Below, in pieces: positions 19,385 to 27,261 of a stretch of DNA of 64,000 nucleotides; positions within the stretch are counted from its first letter, which is position 1; every line of letters starts with the position of its first letter. The DNA is from Planctomycetota bacterium (GTDB lineage Bacteria > Planctomycetota > UBA1135 > UBA2386). The translations under genes and the position numbers were made by a program. Under the pieces are notes generated by a model. It was given only the letters and a program-made list of their open reading frames with translations, was not told where the DNA came from and did not search any database. The stretch is taken from NCBI GenBank assembly GCA_019636245.1, contig JAHBXX010000008.1, forward strand, positions 1 to 64,000, read 5' to 3'.

Positions 19385-19669
19385 TCAGGCTCGGCGCGCC
19401 GCCGGCTTGGCGGCACGGCGGCCGGGCTTCGCCGGCGCGGCCGGTACCTCGACGACCTTGACGCCGGCCTGCGCCGGCTCCTCGGCCGCATGCACGTTGA
19501 TCATCGCCACCGGCGCCTCCGCGGGCTCCCAGTTGGCGGCCTGGCCGCGGTAGATGCAGCGGTGGCACTTGTGGAAGAAGGTGCGCTGCCTGGCCATGCA
19601 GACCTCGACGCCGATGCGGTGGGTGATCAGCGGCGACGCGGAACCTTCGACGGACGGGCAGATGCGCAT
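19385..19669 (-). CDS. Small cysteine-containing hypothetical protein
   Basis: A 94-residue protein with Cys4, Cys24, Cys35 and Cys38; the last two form CHRC followed by IYRG, which hints at a small zinc- or redox-type knuckle. The C-terminal third is Ala/Pro/Lys/Arg-rich (PAAPAKPGRRAAKPAARRA) and probably disordered and nucleic-acid friendly. I do not recognise the family. It converges with the Hpt gene (26-base gap) and follows the 19730-20563 gene on the same strand after 60 bases. Confidence 0.55.
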   Translation of the reverse strand: MRICPSVEGSASPLITHRIGVEVCMARQRTFFHKCHRCIYRGQAANWEPAEAPVAMINVHAAEEPAQAGVKVVEVPAAPAKPGRRAAKPAARRA

Positions 19670-19729
19670 GGCGTTGGTCTCGGCGGAAGGCGGGTCCAGC
19701 GCGACAGAGTAGGCGCCGCCGGGGTCCGG

Positions 19730-20563
19730 TCAACGGCAGGCGCCGCCGAGGGCGTGGTCCCAGACCGCCCGGCAAGCGGCGACCGCGGCCGGCGCCTGGT
19801 GGCTCGAGCGCGACAGCTCGAAGCACACCGTCCCGCCGTAACCTGAATCTCGAAGGCTCGTTAGGACGCCGTCGAAGTCGACGTCACCGGTCCCGGGCAG
19901 GCGATGTTCGTGCTCGCCACGGCGCATGTCCTCGAGGTGGACTTGCCGCAGCCAGGGTGCCGCCTGCCGGCAGAGGGTGGCCGGGTCGCCTTCCCACACA
20001 GCGTAAAGGTGGCCGACGTCGAGCGTCAGCGCCGGGGCCTCGTCGCCCAGCGCCGCCTGCACCCGCTGCCACGCGGCGAAGGTCTCGACCGCCATGCCCG
20101 GTTCGGGTTCCAGCGCCGGTTCCAGGCCCTCGGCGCGGATCGCCGCGGCGGCCAGGCGCACGCCCTCCAGCAGCCACGGTTCGCTGTCCGGCCCCGGCGC
20201 CCGGTCGATGCCGCTCCAGAACGACACCACGCGCGCCCCGAGCCGCCGCCCCATCGCCGCCACCCGCCGGTAGAAGGCCACCCGGCGGTCGCGTGCGCCC
20301 CGATCGCGGCTCATCAGCGTCGGCTCGTGCTTGTGGCGCGGGTCGAGCAGGAAGCGGGCGCCGGTCTCCATCACCGGCAGCAGGTCGAGGTCGCGCAGCT
20401 TCTGGGCGACCTCGTCGAGCTGGCGGTCGTCCGTCCGGTCCGGGTCGAGGTGGCAGGTGTCGGGCGTGATCGCCACCGCCCGGTAGCCGTGCTCCGCCAG
20501 CAACTCCAGGGCATCGGGCAGCCGGTGGTTCTGCAGGCTGTTGGTGTGGTAGCCGAGCCGCAT
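19730..20563 (-). CDS. Sugar phosphate isomerase/epimerase-like TIM barrel
   Basis: A 277-residue protein of the xylose-isomerase-like / AP endonuclease 2 TIM-barrel superfamily: MRLGYHTNSLQNHRL at the N-terminus, AVAITPDTCHLDP, VVSFWSGIDRA, LEPALEPEPGMAVET and LTLDVGHLYAVWEGD (metal-binding Glu, Asp, His), then VHLEDMRRGEHEHRLPG and GTVCFELSRSSHQAP. This metal-site pattern fits hydroxypyruvate isomerase or inosose-type enzymes, but the substrate is open. Its ATG lies 4 bases after the stop of the preceding gene, so it is the last gene of the fmt-rsmB operon. Confidence 0.75.
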   Translation of the reverse strand: MRLGYHTNSLQNHRLPDALELLAEHGYRAVAITPDTCHLDPDRTDDRQLDEVAQKLRDLDLLPVMETGARFLLDPRHKHEPTLMSRDRGARDRRVAFYRRVAAMGRRLGARVVSFWSGIDRAPGPDSEPWLLEGVRLAAAAIRAEGLEPALEPEPGMAVETFAAWQRVQAALGDEAPALTLDVGHLYAVWEGDPATLCRQAAPWLRQVHLEDMRRGEHEHRLPGTGDVDFDGVLTSLRDSGYGGTVCFELSRSSHQAPAAVAACRAVWDHALGGACR

Positions 20564-20567
20564 GCCC

Positions 20568-21164
20568 TCAGGTGCCGCCGCTCTTGCGCACGCGGTTCTC
20601 CAGCGTGCTGATCTGGCCGTAGAGCTTCTCCAGCGCGCCGTATTCGGCCGGCATCGCCCAGCCACCCAGGTCGGCCTCCTCCTGCCAGGTGAGCGGCGCC
20701 GCGATCAGCTGCTTGATCGCGTCGATCTTGTCCTTGGCGAGCGACTGGCGCTCCCGTGCCAGCCGGTTGTCGCCGGCCGTGCGCGCCTGCACGCCGTCGT
20801 TGCACAGGGTCTTCGCCTCCTCGAGCATGCGGGCGGCCTGGTTCAGCGTGTCGGCGGTCAGCGGCGGGGCCGGGCGCTCCGGCGTCTTGCCGGCCTTGGC
20901 GGTGCCCGTCGGCGCGGTGGCGAGGGGCTTGGCGGCCGACGGGGTCGCCGGCGCATTGGCCGCCGCAGGGGTCGTCGGCGTCCCGTCGGCGGCGGACCCG
21001 CCGCCGGAGTTCCACAGCACCAGCACCACGACCACGACCACGGCGCCGATGCCGACGAGCACCAACGGCATCGGGTTGGAACGCGGTGCGGCGGCCGGCC
21101 GGCGCCGGGCGCTGGCGGGGGTCGGCGCGGTCGGACGGGAGCGGGGAGCGGGGCGGCTGGCCAT
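20568..21164 (-). CDS. Single-pass membrane protein of unknown function
   Basis: A 198-residue protein. A basic Arg/Pro/Ala N-terminus (1-30) is followed by one hydrophobic segment (PLVLVGIGAVVVVVVLVLW, about 33-51), then an Ala/Thr/Pro-rich linker, then a charged helical domain (NQAARMLEEAKTLCNDGVQA, ARERQSLAKDKIDAIKQLI) that may form a coiled coil. The positive N-terminus predicts the C-terminal domain outside. No family is recognised. It lies 48 bases after rsmB and 4 bases before the TIM-barrel gene on the same strand. Confidence 0.7.
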   Translation of the reverse strand: MASRPAPRSRPTAPTPASARRRPAAAPRSNPMPLVLVGIGAVVVVVVLVLWNSGGGSAADGTPTTPAAANAPATPSAAKPLATAPTGTAKAGKTPERPAPPLTADTLNQAARMLEEAKTLCNDGVQARTAGDNRLARERQSLAKDKIDAIKQLIAAPLTWQEEADLGGWAMPAEYGALEKLYGQISTLENRVRKSGGT

Positions 21165-21212
21165 CGGCGTGCCTTGGAAGAGGGGGGCCCCGGCAGGGAC
21201 GGGCGTCGCGTT

Positions 21213-22547
21213 CTACCCGTCCCCGGGGGGGGCGGGAAGGCCCCGCGCCAGCACCGCGAAGAACCCGCCATCGCACGCTCCGGCCTGCGGCAGGGTGAGC
21301 TGGCGATGCACGAGGCGGCAGGCCGGCAAGTCGGGCAGCGACAGGACGGCGTCGACCACGGCGTCGTTCTCGGCCGGCTCGATCGAGCACGTCGAGTAGA
21401 CGACGGCGCCGCCGGGGCGGACCAGCCGGATCGCCTGCACCAGCAGCCCCCGCTGCAGACCGGCCAGGCCGGTCGCGGTGTCGGGCTGCAGCCGGCGGCG
21501 TACCTCGACCCGGCGGCCGAGCACGCCGGTGTTCGAGCACGGCACGTCGGCGAGCACCGCGTCGGCGGTCGGCAGGGCGCTCGGCGCCTCGACGACCTGC
21601 ACGCGATCGGCGAAGCCGCAGCGGGCGACGTTCTCGACGATGCGCCGCCGGCGCACCGGATCGACGTCGAACGCCACCACCCGCCCGCCCGGCCCGACGC
21701 GCTCCGCGAGCCCCAGCGTCTTGGTGCCGGGCGCCGCGCACAGGTCGACGACGGTCTGGCCCGGCCCGCACGGCACCGCCTCGACCACCGCGAACGCGGT
21801 CGGGTCCTGGACCACGCAGGCGCCGCGCCGGAACACGTCGGTGGCGAACGGCGATTCGCCCCCGGCCCAGCGCAGCAGCCGTGGGTGCGCCGCCGGCGCG
21901 CAGACGACGCCGGCCGCCGCCAGTTCCGCCTGCAGGCCCTCGACCGCGAGCGGCGCCACCGGCCGCAGGAACACGCCCGGCACCGCGCTCGCCGCCGCGG
22001 CGATCTGCCGCAGGCCCGCGAGCCCGTGCGCCTCGGCCCAGGCCCGGGCGGCGAAGTCGGGCAGCGAGTGCACGATCGCCAGGCGCTGCACCTCGTCGGC
22101 CGGCAGCGGGGTCGGCAGCAGGAGGGTGCGCTCGGGCCCCAGCGGCAGTTCGGTCGTCGCCGCCGCGGGCGCCGCCGGCCGGGCCTCGATGCGGCCGGCG
22201 AGCGCGCGCAGCAGGGCGTTGGCGAACCCGCCGTTGCGACGCAGCAGCGCCACCGTCTCGTGCACCGCCGCGCGCGCCGGCATGCCGGCGACGAACAGCA
22301 GCTGGTAGGCGCCCAGGCGCAGCGCCGCCCGCAGCAGCGGATCGCGCGGCAGGCCACGGTGGGCCAGCCCGAGCAGCACGAAGTCCAGCAGGCGTTCGCG
22401 CCGCAGCACGCCGTGCGCCAGTTCGTAGGCGAACGCCTGTTCGCGCCCCTGCAGGCGGGCGGCGTCGAGCCCCTCGCGGATGCGGTCGCAGCGGCCGCGG
22501 TCGAGCGCCGTCAACGCACGCAGCGCCGCCGCCCGGGCCGAGACCAT
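21213..22547 (-). CDS. rsmB: 16S rRNA (cytosine-C5)-methyltransferase RsmB
   Basis: A 444-residue SAM-dependent methyltransferase that makes m5C967 in 16S rRNA. The first 140 residues are the NusB-like RNA-binding domain (ALRALTALDRG, LLRAALRLGAYQLLF). The catalytic domain holds the SAM motif VVDLCAAPGTKTLGLAE, VLADVPCSNTGVLGRR with the assisting cysteine, and VYSTCSIEPAENDAV with the catalytic cysteine. Both cysteines are present, so it should be active. It starts 7 bases after fmt, the usual fmt-rsmB arrangement. Confidence 0.93.
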   Translation of the reverse strand: MVSARAAALRALTALDRGRCDRIREGLDAARLQGREQAFAYELAHGVLRRERLLDFVLLGLAHRGLPRDPLLRAALRLGAYQLLFVAGMPARAAVHETVALLRRNGGFANALLRALAGRIEARPAAPAAATTELPLGPERTLLLPTPLPADEVQRLAIVHSLPDFAARAWAEAHGLAGLRQIAAAASAVPGVFLRPVAPLAVEGLQAELAAAGVVCAPAAHPRLLRWAGGESPFATDVFRRGACVVQDPTAFAVVEAVPCGPGQTVVDLCAAPGTKTLGLAERVGPGGRVVAFDVDPVRRRRIVENVARCGFADRVQVVEAPSALPTADAVLADVPCSNTGVLGRRVEVRRRLQPDTATGLAGLQRGLLVQAIRLVRPGGAVVYSTCSIEPAENDAVVDAVLSLPDLPACRLVHRQLTLPQAGACDGGFFAVLARGLPAPPGDG

Positions 22548-22554
22548 CCGGCGC

Positions 22555-23487
22555 TCAGCCGAACCGGGCGTCCGGCGCGATGTGGTGGCCGCGCACGAAC
22601 TCGCCGGCGGTCATGTTGCGGCCGTTGTCGGGCTTGATGCGCGTGATGCGGTAGAGGTCCTTGCCGGTGCAGACCCGGATGCCCTCTTCGCCCGACGACT
22701 GCAGCCCGCCCGGGATGCCCATGCCGTAGAGGTCCTGCTCCACGGTGCCCTCCATGACGATGAAGCGCTTGTTGCCGAGCCGCGTCTGGGCGCCGGGCTT
22801 GGGCGTCATCGCCCGCACCAGCCGATCGACCTCGACCGCCGGCAGCTTCCAGTCGATGACGCCGTGCTCCTTCTCGACCTTCGGCGCGTAGGTCGCCTTG
22901 GCGTGGTCCTGCGGCGTGTACTTCGCCGTGCCGGCCTGGATGCGCTGCAGGGCCTCGATCAGCGCCACGCCGGACAGTTCGGCCAGCCGTTCGCGCAGCG
23001 CGCCGCTGTTCTCGCGCGGGTCGATCGGCGTCGGTTTGGCCAGCAGGATGTCGCCGGCGTCGAGCTGCTCGACGATGCGCATGATCGTGACGCCGGTCTC
23101 GGCGTCGCCAGCGCGGATCGCGCGCTGGATCGGCGCCGCGCCGCGCAGCCGCGGCAGCAGCGAGGCGTGCGCGTTGATCATGCCGTGCTTCGGCAGGCCG
23201 AGCAGCGCCGGCTGCAGGATCACCCCGTAGCTGACGACGACGCCGAGGTCGGGCTGCAGGGCCGACAGCTGCTGCAGGAACGCGGGATCGTGCGGATCCT
23301 GCGGCTGCGCGAACGGCAGGCCGAGTTCCTGCGCCGCCAGCTTGACCTCGCTGTCGTAGATCTTGCGGCCGCGGCCGCGCGGCGCGTCGGGCTTGGTGAC
23401 CACGAGCGTGGGCCGGAACCCCCCTTCCGTCAGGGCCTTCAGCGAGGGGATCGCGAAGTCGCTGCTGCCGAAGAAGACGATGCGCAA
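22555..23487 (-). CDS. fmt: Methionyl-tRNA formyltransferase, TTG start
   Basis: A 310-residue enzyme that formylates initiator Met-tRNA. VVFFGSSDFAIPSL-type N-terminus (RIVFFGSSDF), NAHASLLPRLRGAAPIQRAI with catalytic Asn105 and His107, and Asp143 in QLDAGDILLA are all present, followed by the C-terminal OB-like tRNA-binding domain. There is no ATG or GTG at the right place; TTG at 23487 encodes the first residue and is preceded by AAGGA six bases upstream, which decides the start. First gene of the fmt-rsmB operon. Confidence 0.93.
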   Translation of the reverse strand: MRIVFFGSSDFAIPSLKALTEGGFRPTLVVTKPDAPRGRGRKIYDSEVKLAAQELGLPFAQPQDPHDPAFLQQLSALQPDLGVVVSYGVILQPALLGLPKHGMINAHASLLPRLRGAAPIQRAIRAGDAETGVTIMRIVEQLDAGDILLAKPTPIDPRENSGALRERLAELSGVALIEALQRIQAGTAKYTPQDHAKATYAPKVEKEHGVIDWKLPAVEVDRLVRAMTPKPGAQTRLGNKRFIVMEGTVEQDLYGMGIPGGLQSSGEEGIRVCTGKDLYRITRIKPDNGRNMTAGEFVRGHHIAPDARFG

Positions 23488-24022
23488 CGGGAGTCCTTCG
23501 AAGGGCGGGGGGTGGCTGCCGCAGCGGCCGGGGGCCGATGCGGGCAGGCACGGTAGCAACCGTTCGTGGCACGGGCAAAGGTCTGGACGTCCGGCCGGCG
23601 ACCGGGCGTCGGCGACGCTGCCGCCGCGGCTCCCGTGGCTTCCGAGGCGAGGTGGCGCGGTGCCGCGACGATGCCAACGGCTGCCGGTCGGGGTTGCGGC
23701 CGTGGCGCCGGCGGCTGGAACGGTACGCACCGGTCGGGGGCGGCACTCGCTGCCGGGGGCGCCGACCCGGCGCGCACCAACCTGCACCCGGCCCGCGGAA
23801 CCACGGGCCGCGACGGGCTGGATTCCTGGACCACAGAGGGTCCCCAACGGGCCGCAGACTACCCATTGGGTGTCAACATGCCAGGCGCTGCCACAGCCAC
23901 GTCGAGCGGGCCCGCAGCAGCCCGAGCATCGAACGACGCAAAGCCCGGCCTGCCACGCTTCCATCCCGTTCGGCCCAACCCGACCCTGCTGTAGCCTGCG
24001 CCACCGCACCAACGGCTGCACC
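23488..24022. other. Divergent intergenic region, fmt / HIT-like gene
   Basis: A 535-base gap between two divergent genes. Open frames on both strands give Arg/Gly/Ala-rich low-complexity translations with no domain features, and no start is supported by a ribosome binding site. A short palindrome ACCCATTGGGT lies near 23862-23872 next to a TTGACA read leftward, possibly part of the fmt promoter region. Nothing else stands out. Confidence 0.4.
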
Positions 24023-24814
24023 ATGGATCTCCCGCCCGCCGGACCCGACGCACGCCTGCCACCGTTCGCCGCCACGGCGCGGCGCACGCTGGTCGTCCAC
24101 GGCGCGCCGGTGGAACTGGTGTTCGTGCCCGAGCGCCAGCGGCGCGAAGGGCGCGCGACCCGCGACCGGCCGGCCCTCCGCCGCAGCCGCGCGGCGGCGA
24201 TCGTCGCCGACGAAGCGCTGTGGGTCGACGAGCGGCACGTCGTGACGCCCAACCGCTACCCGTTCGCGCCGGAGCAGCGGATCCTGTGGCCGCGCGCCGT
24301 CCAGCGCGAAGCCGACCCGGGGATGTGGCGATTGGCCGGCGCCTGGGTCGATGCCGTGAACGGCACCGCGCTGCTGAACACGATCGGTGCGGCGGCGACG
24401 ATCGCCCGCGCCCACGTGCACCTGCTGCCCGAACGCCTGCCCTTCCTGCCGGCGCTGCGCACGCGCCCGTTGCGCGATCCGCCGATCGACCCGCCGCCGG
24501 GCGCGGAACTGGTCGCCGCCGAGGTGCCGTTCTGCCTGCTGGGCGTTCGGGGCCCCGCCGACGCCCGCGCGGAAGCCCTGCTGCGGCTCGGCGAGGCTCG
24601 CCTGACGGCGGCAGCCAACGTCGTCGTGCAGCAGCACACCGCCTGGCTCTACCCGCGGCGGCTGGAGACGCCGGCGCCGCACTTCCCGTTCGCGCTCGGC
24701 GCCGCCGAGGTCTGGGGGCGCTGGTGCTACAGCGAACGCGCACCCTTCGACGCCGCCACCGCCGCCGATCTCGAACGCGCGCTCGTCCTGGCGGGCATGG
24801 AGCCGCTGCCGTGA
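24023..24814 (+). CDS. HIT/GalT-like nucleotidyl transferase or phosphorylase
   Basis: A 263-residue protein. TPNRYPFAPEQRILWP followed further on by ARAHVHLLPERLPFLP resembles the GalT / nucleoside diphosphate-sugar phosphorylase branch of the HIT superfamily, in which a His-x-His pair carries the nucleotide on the second histidine; here HVH is present but the third position is not His or Gln. The rest (AANVVVQQHTAWLYPRR) fits the second half of that fold. The exact substrate is unknown. The stop overlaps the start of the acyltransferase gene by 4 bases (GTGA), so the two are translationally coupled. Confidence 0.6.
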   Translation: MDLPPAGPDARLPPFAATARRTLVVHGAPVELVFVPERQRREGRATRDRPALRRSRAAAIVADEALWVDERHVVTPNRYPFAPEQRILWPRAVQREADPGMWRLAGAWVDAVNGTALLNTIGAAATIARAHVHLLPERLPFLPALRTRPLRDPPIDPPPGAELVAAEVPFCLLGVRGPADARAEALLRLGEARLTAAANVVVQQHTAWLYPRRLETPAPHFPFALGAAEVWGRWCYSERAPFDAATAADLERALVLAGMEPLP

Positions 24815-25611
24815 CGGCGGTGCAGGAGTCGGTCGCCGCGCCGGGCCGCTCGCAGCTGCTGCCGCGCGCGCTGCGCACGCTGGCGATCGTGTTCAGCGTT
24901 GCCTGCTACACGATCAACGCGCCGTTCGGCTACCTGGGCTTCGCGTTCCTGTGCTGGTGGTGGCGCCGGGACCCGGTCAGGCGCGCGCTGCGGCTGCAGC
25001 GCTGCATGGGGCTCGGCTACCGCATCCTGCACGACTGGCTGCGCTGGTTCCGGATCGCCGACTTCGACCACCGCGAGGCGCTGCCGGGCCTGCCGCCCGG
25101 TCCTTGCGTGCTGGTCGCCAACCACCCGACGCAGATCGACGTCACCGCGATCGGGGCCACGCTCGGCGGCGCCTGCACGATCGTCAAGCCCAGCGTCTGG
25201 CGCCGGCGCATGGTGCGGCCGCTGCTGCAGGGTGCGGGCCTGCTCGAGGGGCCGGGCTCGGATCCGATCTCGATCGGCCGGGTCGTCGACGACGGCGTCG
25301 AGCGGTTGCGCCAGGGCATGCGCATCTTCGTGTTCCCCGAGGGATCGCGTTCGCCGGCCGGCCAGCTACGGCCGTTCGGCCGCGTCGCGTTCGAGATCGC
25401 CTGCCGCGCCGGCGTGCCGCTGGTCTCCGTCGGCATCCGCTGCACGCCGCCGTGGCTGTCGCCGGAGGTGCCGATCTACCGGCCGCCGCACCCGATCCCG
25501 CGGCTCCGGCTCACGCTGCTGGCGGTCGACGATGCGGCCGCCGAGGGCGGCGACAGCAAGCGGCTCCGCGAACGCGTCGAGCAGCGGTTCCGCGGCTGGC
25601 TGGCGAGGTGA
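24811..25611 (+). CDS. PlsC-type 1-acyl-glycerol-3-phosphate acyltransferase family
   Basis: A 266-residue membrane-associated acyltransferase. A hydrophobic segment at about 28-50 (VFSVACYTINAPFGYLGFA) anchors it; motif I is ANHPTQIDVTAIG (His-x4-Asp), and motif III is FVFPEGSRSPAG. The family moves acyl chains onto lysophospholipids or other hydroxyl acceptors. GTG 24811 overlaps the preceding stop and is the only start consistent with the upstream gene. The pairing with a HIT-like enzyme suggests a dedicated lipid step, not the housekeeping PlsC, but this is inference. Confidence 0.82.
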   Translation: MTAVQESVAAPGRSQLLPRALRTLAIVFSVACYTINAPFGYLGFAFLCWWWRRDPVRRALRLQRCMGLGYRILHDWLRWFRIADFDHREALPGLPPGPCVLVANHPTQIDVTAIGATLGGACTIVKPSVWRRRMVRPLLQGAGLLEGPGSDPISIGRVVDDGVERLRQGMRIFVFPEGSRSPAGQLRPFGRVAFEIACRAGVPLVSVGIRCTPPWLSPEVPIYRPPHPIPRLRLTLLAVDDAAAEGGDSKRLRERVEQRFRGWLAR

Positions 25612-25710
25612 GCCGGACGGCCTCTTGGCAGCTCAATCGACCGTGGTTGGCACGGGCTGGCGGCGCGGCGGTCGGCTCGCGTGAGGACCGAGCCAACCTC
25701 GACCCACGCC

Positions 25711-26535
25711 TCATCCCGAAGCTCCGCCCTCCGCCGGCATCGGGAACAGACCCGCAAGCCATTGCCGCCAGCCGTCCTGATCGGCCACCGCCGCAGCCGC
25801 GCCGGCGCCGTAGTAGTAGGCCTGCAGCGTCGCCATCTGCATGCCCATGCAGTCCATCGCGCTCGCCAGCACGATGCCGGGCGCCGGCGCCTCGACGTGC
25901 AGCATGCAGCCGATGCCCTGCGGCACGTGGTCGATGGCCTGCACGGTGCCGCTCAACGCCCGGAGCCCAGCCGGCGCCAGGCGCAGGCGCTGGCCCACGC
26001 GCAGTTCGTCGACCCCAAAAGCGTCGAGCAGCCGGCGCCACGTGGCCGCAGCCGACTGCGCCGATGGCGCCATGCCGACGAACGACGTCGACGGCTCGCC
26101 GGCGTGGTGTTCGAGGTAGAACCGCAGCACGCGGAAGTAGCCCGGCCAGCCGTGCTCGGTGCCCTCCAGCTGACCGTCCCAATCGTCGGTGCTGGCGAAC
26201 AGGCTGTGCACGACGCGCACGATGCAGGTGCCGCCGGCCTTCGCCTCGACCGACCACTCCGTCGCGACCGGCGGTCCACCCGCGAGCCAGGTCTTGTCCT
26301 CGGCCACGAACCGCCGCGGCGGCTGCCACTCGGTGATCTCCGCCGACGACACCATGCCGCCGCCGAAGTCGAGCGACAGCTTGCCGCCGACCTTGCCCTC
26401 GATCTGGGTCGGCACGAACCAGGCCGAGATGCCGGGTCCGCTGGCGATCGCCTGCCAGACCTGTTCGGGGGTGCCGGGGACTTCGACTTCGACCTGGACG
26501 CGGCGGCGGCCAGACGGATCCTTCTGCACGCTCAT
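25711..26535 (-). CDS. AHSA1-like SRPBCC domain protein
   Basis: A 274-residue protein. Residues 8-140 form an SRPBCC/AHSA1 ligand-binding fold (VEVEVPGTPEQVWQAIASG, PPRRFVAEDKTW, CIVRVVHSLFAST). The remaining 130 residues (LRVGQRLRLAPAGLRAL, GCMLHVEAPAPGIVLAS) look like a second, partly degenerate copy of the same type of fold. Such proteins bind hydrophobic ligands and are often encoded with ArsR-type repressors, as here: its ATG overlaps the stop of the HTH gene by 4 bases. The ligand is unknown. Confidence 0.82.
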   Translation of the reverse strand: MSVQKDPSGRRRVQVEVEVPGTPEQVWQAIASGPGISAWFVPTQIEGKVGGKLSLDFGGGMVSSAEITEWQPPRRFVAEDKTWLAGGPPVATEWSVEAKAGGTCIVRVVHSLFASTDDWDGQLEGTEHGWPGYFRVLRFYLEHHAGEPSTSFVGMAPSAQSAAATWRRLLDAFGVDELRVGQRLRLAPAGLRALSGTVQAIDHVPQGIGCMLHVEAPAPGIVLASAMDCMGMQMATLQAYYYGAGAAAAVADQDGWRQWLAGLFPMPAEGGASG

Positions 26536-27158
26536 GACGACGACTCCGTCGGGTTGGGGGGACTCGGCGCTTCGCCGAGGGGACTGGGAAGGGGATGCGC
26601 CAGCACCACGACGCGGTGCGAACGCCCGCCGGGCGCCTGCTCGTCGTGGTAGCGCGCCGCGAGGTCGGCGATGGCGGCGGTGAGTTCGGTGCTGAACGCG
26701 GCGCGTTCGGCGGCGCTGCGGAATCGGATCTCGGTGTCGATCGACAACGTCGCCAACCGCTGCTCGCGGGCCAGCGCCCGGCGCATCAGCGCGCCGACCT
26801 CGCGCACCGCGCGCGCCGCCAGCGCGACCAGGTAGCTCGCCGACAGCCGATCGACCGTTCGTTCCGGCGTGACCTCGACCGGACCGAGGGTCGCCGGCGA
26901 GACCACGTAGGCACTCGCCGTGGCCACCAGCCGCCGCTCGGTCAGACCGCCCCACTTGCGCGTGCCGACCTCGCGCACGAGGTCGTGCGCCAGCAGGGCG
27001 CGCAGGTGGTAGTTCACCTTCTGGCGCGGCACCCCCAGCCGTGCCGCCAGCGCGGCGGCACTGGCCGGTTCCGCCAGTTCGGCGAGCAGCCGGCTGCGCA
27101 TCGGGTCGAGCGCAACCGTGGCTGCAACAGGGTCTTCGATCACCTCGACGGCGAGCAT
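26532..27158 (-). CDS. ArsR-like winged-helix transcriptional regulator
   Basis: A 208-residue regulator. Residues 12-85 are a winged helix (LDPMRSRLLAELAEPASAAA, LAARLGVPRQKVNYHLRALL, LVREVGTRKWGGLTERRL). The C-terminal 120 residues are helical (LSASYLVALAARAVREVGAL, FSTELTAAIADLAARYH) and probably dimerise or sense a ligand. It overlaps the AHSA1-like gene by 4 bases and is preceded by a perfect 24-bp palindrome at 27174-27197, so autorepression is very likely. ATG 27158 is preferred; ATG 27176 lies inside the palindrome and would place the operator over its own start. Confidence 0.85.
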   Translation of the reverse strand: MLAVEVIEDPVAATVALDPMRSRLLAELAEPASAAALAARLGVPRQKVNYHLRALLAHDLVREVGTRKWGGLTERRLVATASAYVVSPATLGPVEVTPERTVDRLSASYLVALAARAVREVGALMRRALAREQRLATLSIDTEIRFRSAAERAAFSTELTAAIADLAARYHDEQAPGGRSHRVVVLAHPLPSPLGEAPSPPNPTESSS

Positions 27159-27173
27159 CGGGGGCGAGGTTAA

Positions 27174-27197
27174 CATTGACAACAATTGTTGTCAATG
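27174..27197. promoter_or_regulatory. Perfect 24-bp palindromic operator of the regulator-AHSA1 operon
   Basis: The half site CATTGACAACAA is followed directly by its exact reverse complement TTGTTGTCAATG, with no mismatch over 24 bases, in DNA that is otherwise about 70% GC. Read leftward it contains TTGACA at 27195-27190; a weak TAACCT lies 17 bases on at 27172-27167, which would start transcription at about 27160, at or next to the ATG 27158, giving a leaderless message. A dimeric repressor bound here would cover the -35 box and spacer. Confidence 0.85.
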
Positions 27198-27261
27198 GGG
27201 CGACGTCGCGGCCGGGAACTCATCCTGATCGCGGGCCTGGCATGGCCAGGGCCGAGCGGCC

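Noticed and set aside
23566-23994. A 142-codon frame in the fmt/HIT gap
   Set aside because: Low-complexity Gly/Ala/Arg composition, no ribosome binding site and no motif; equally long frames exist on the other strand.
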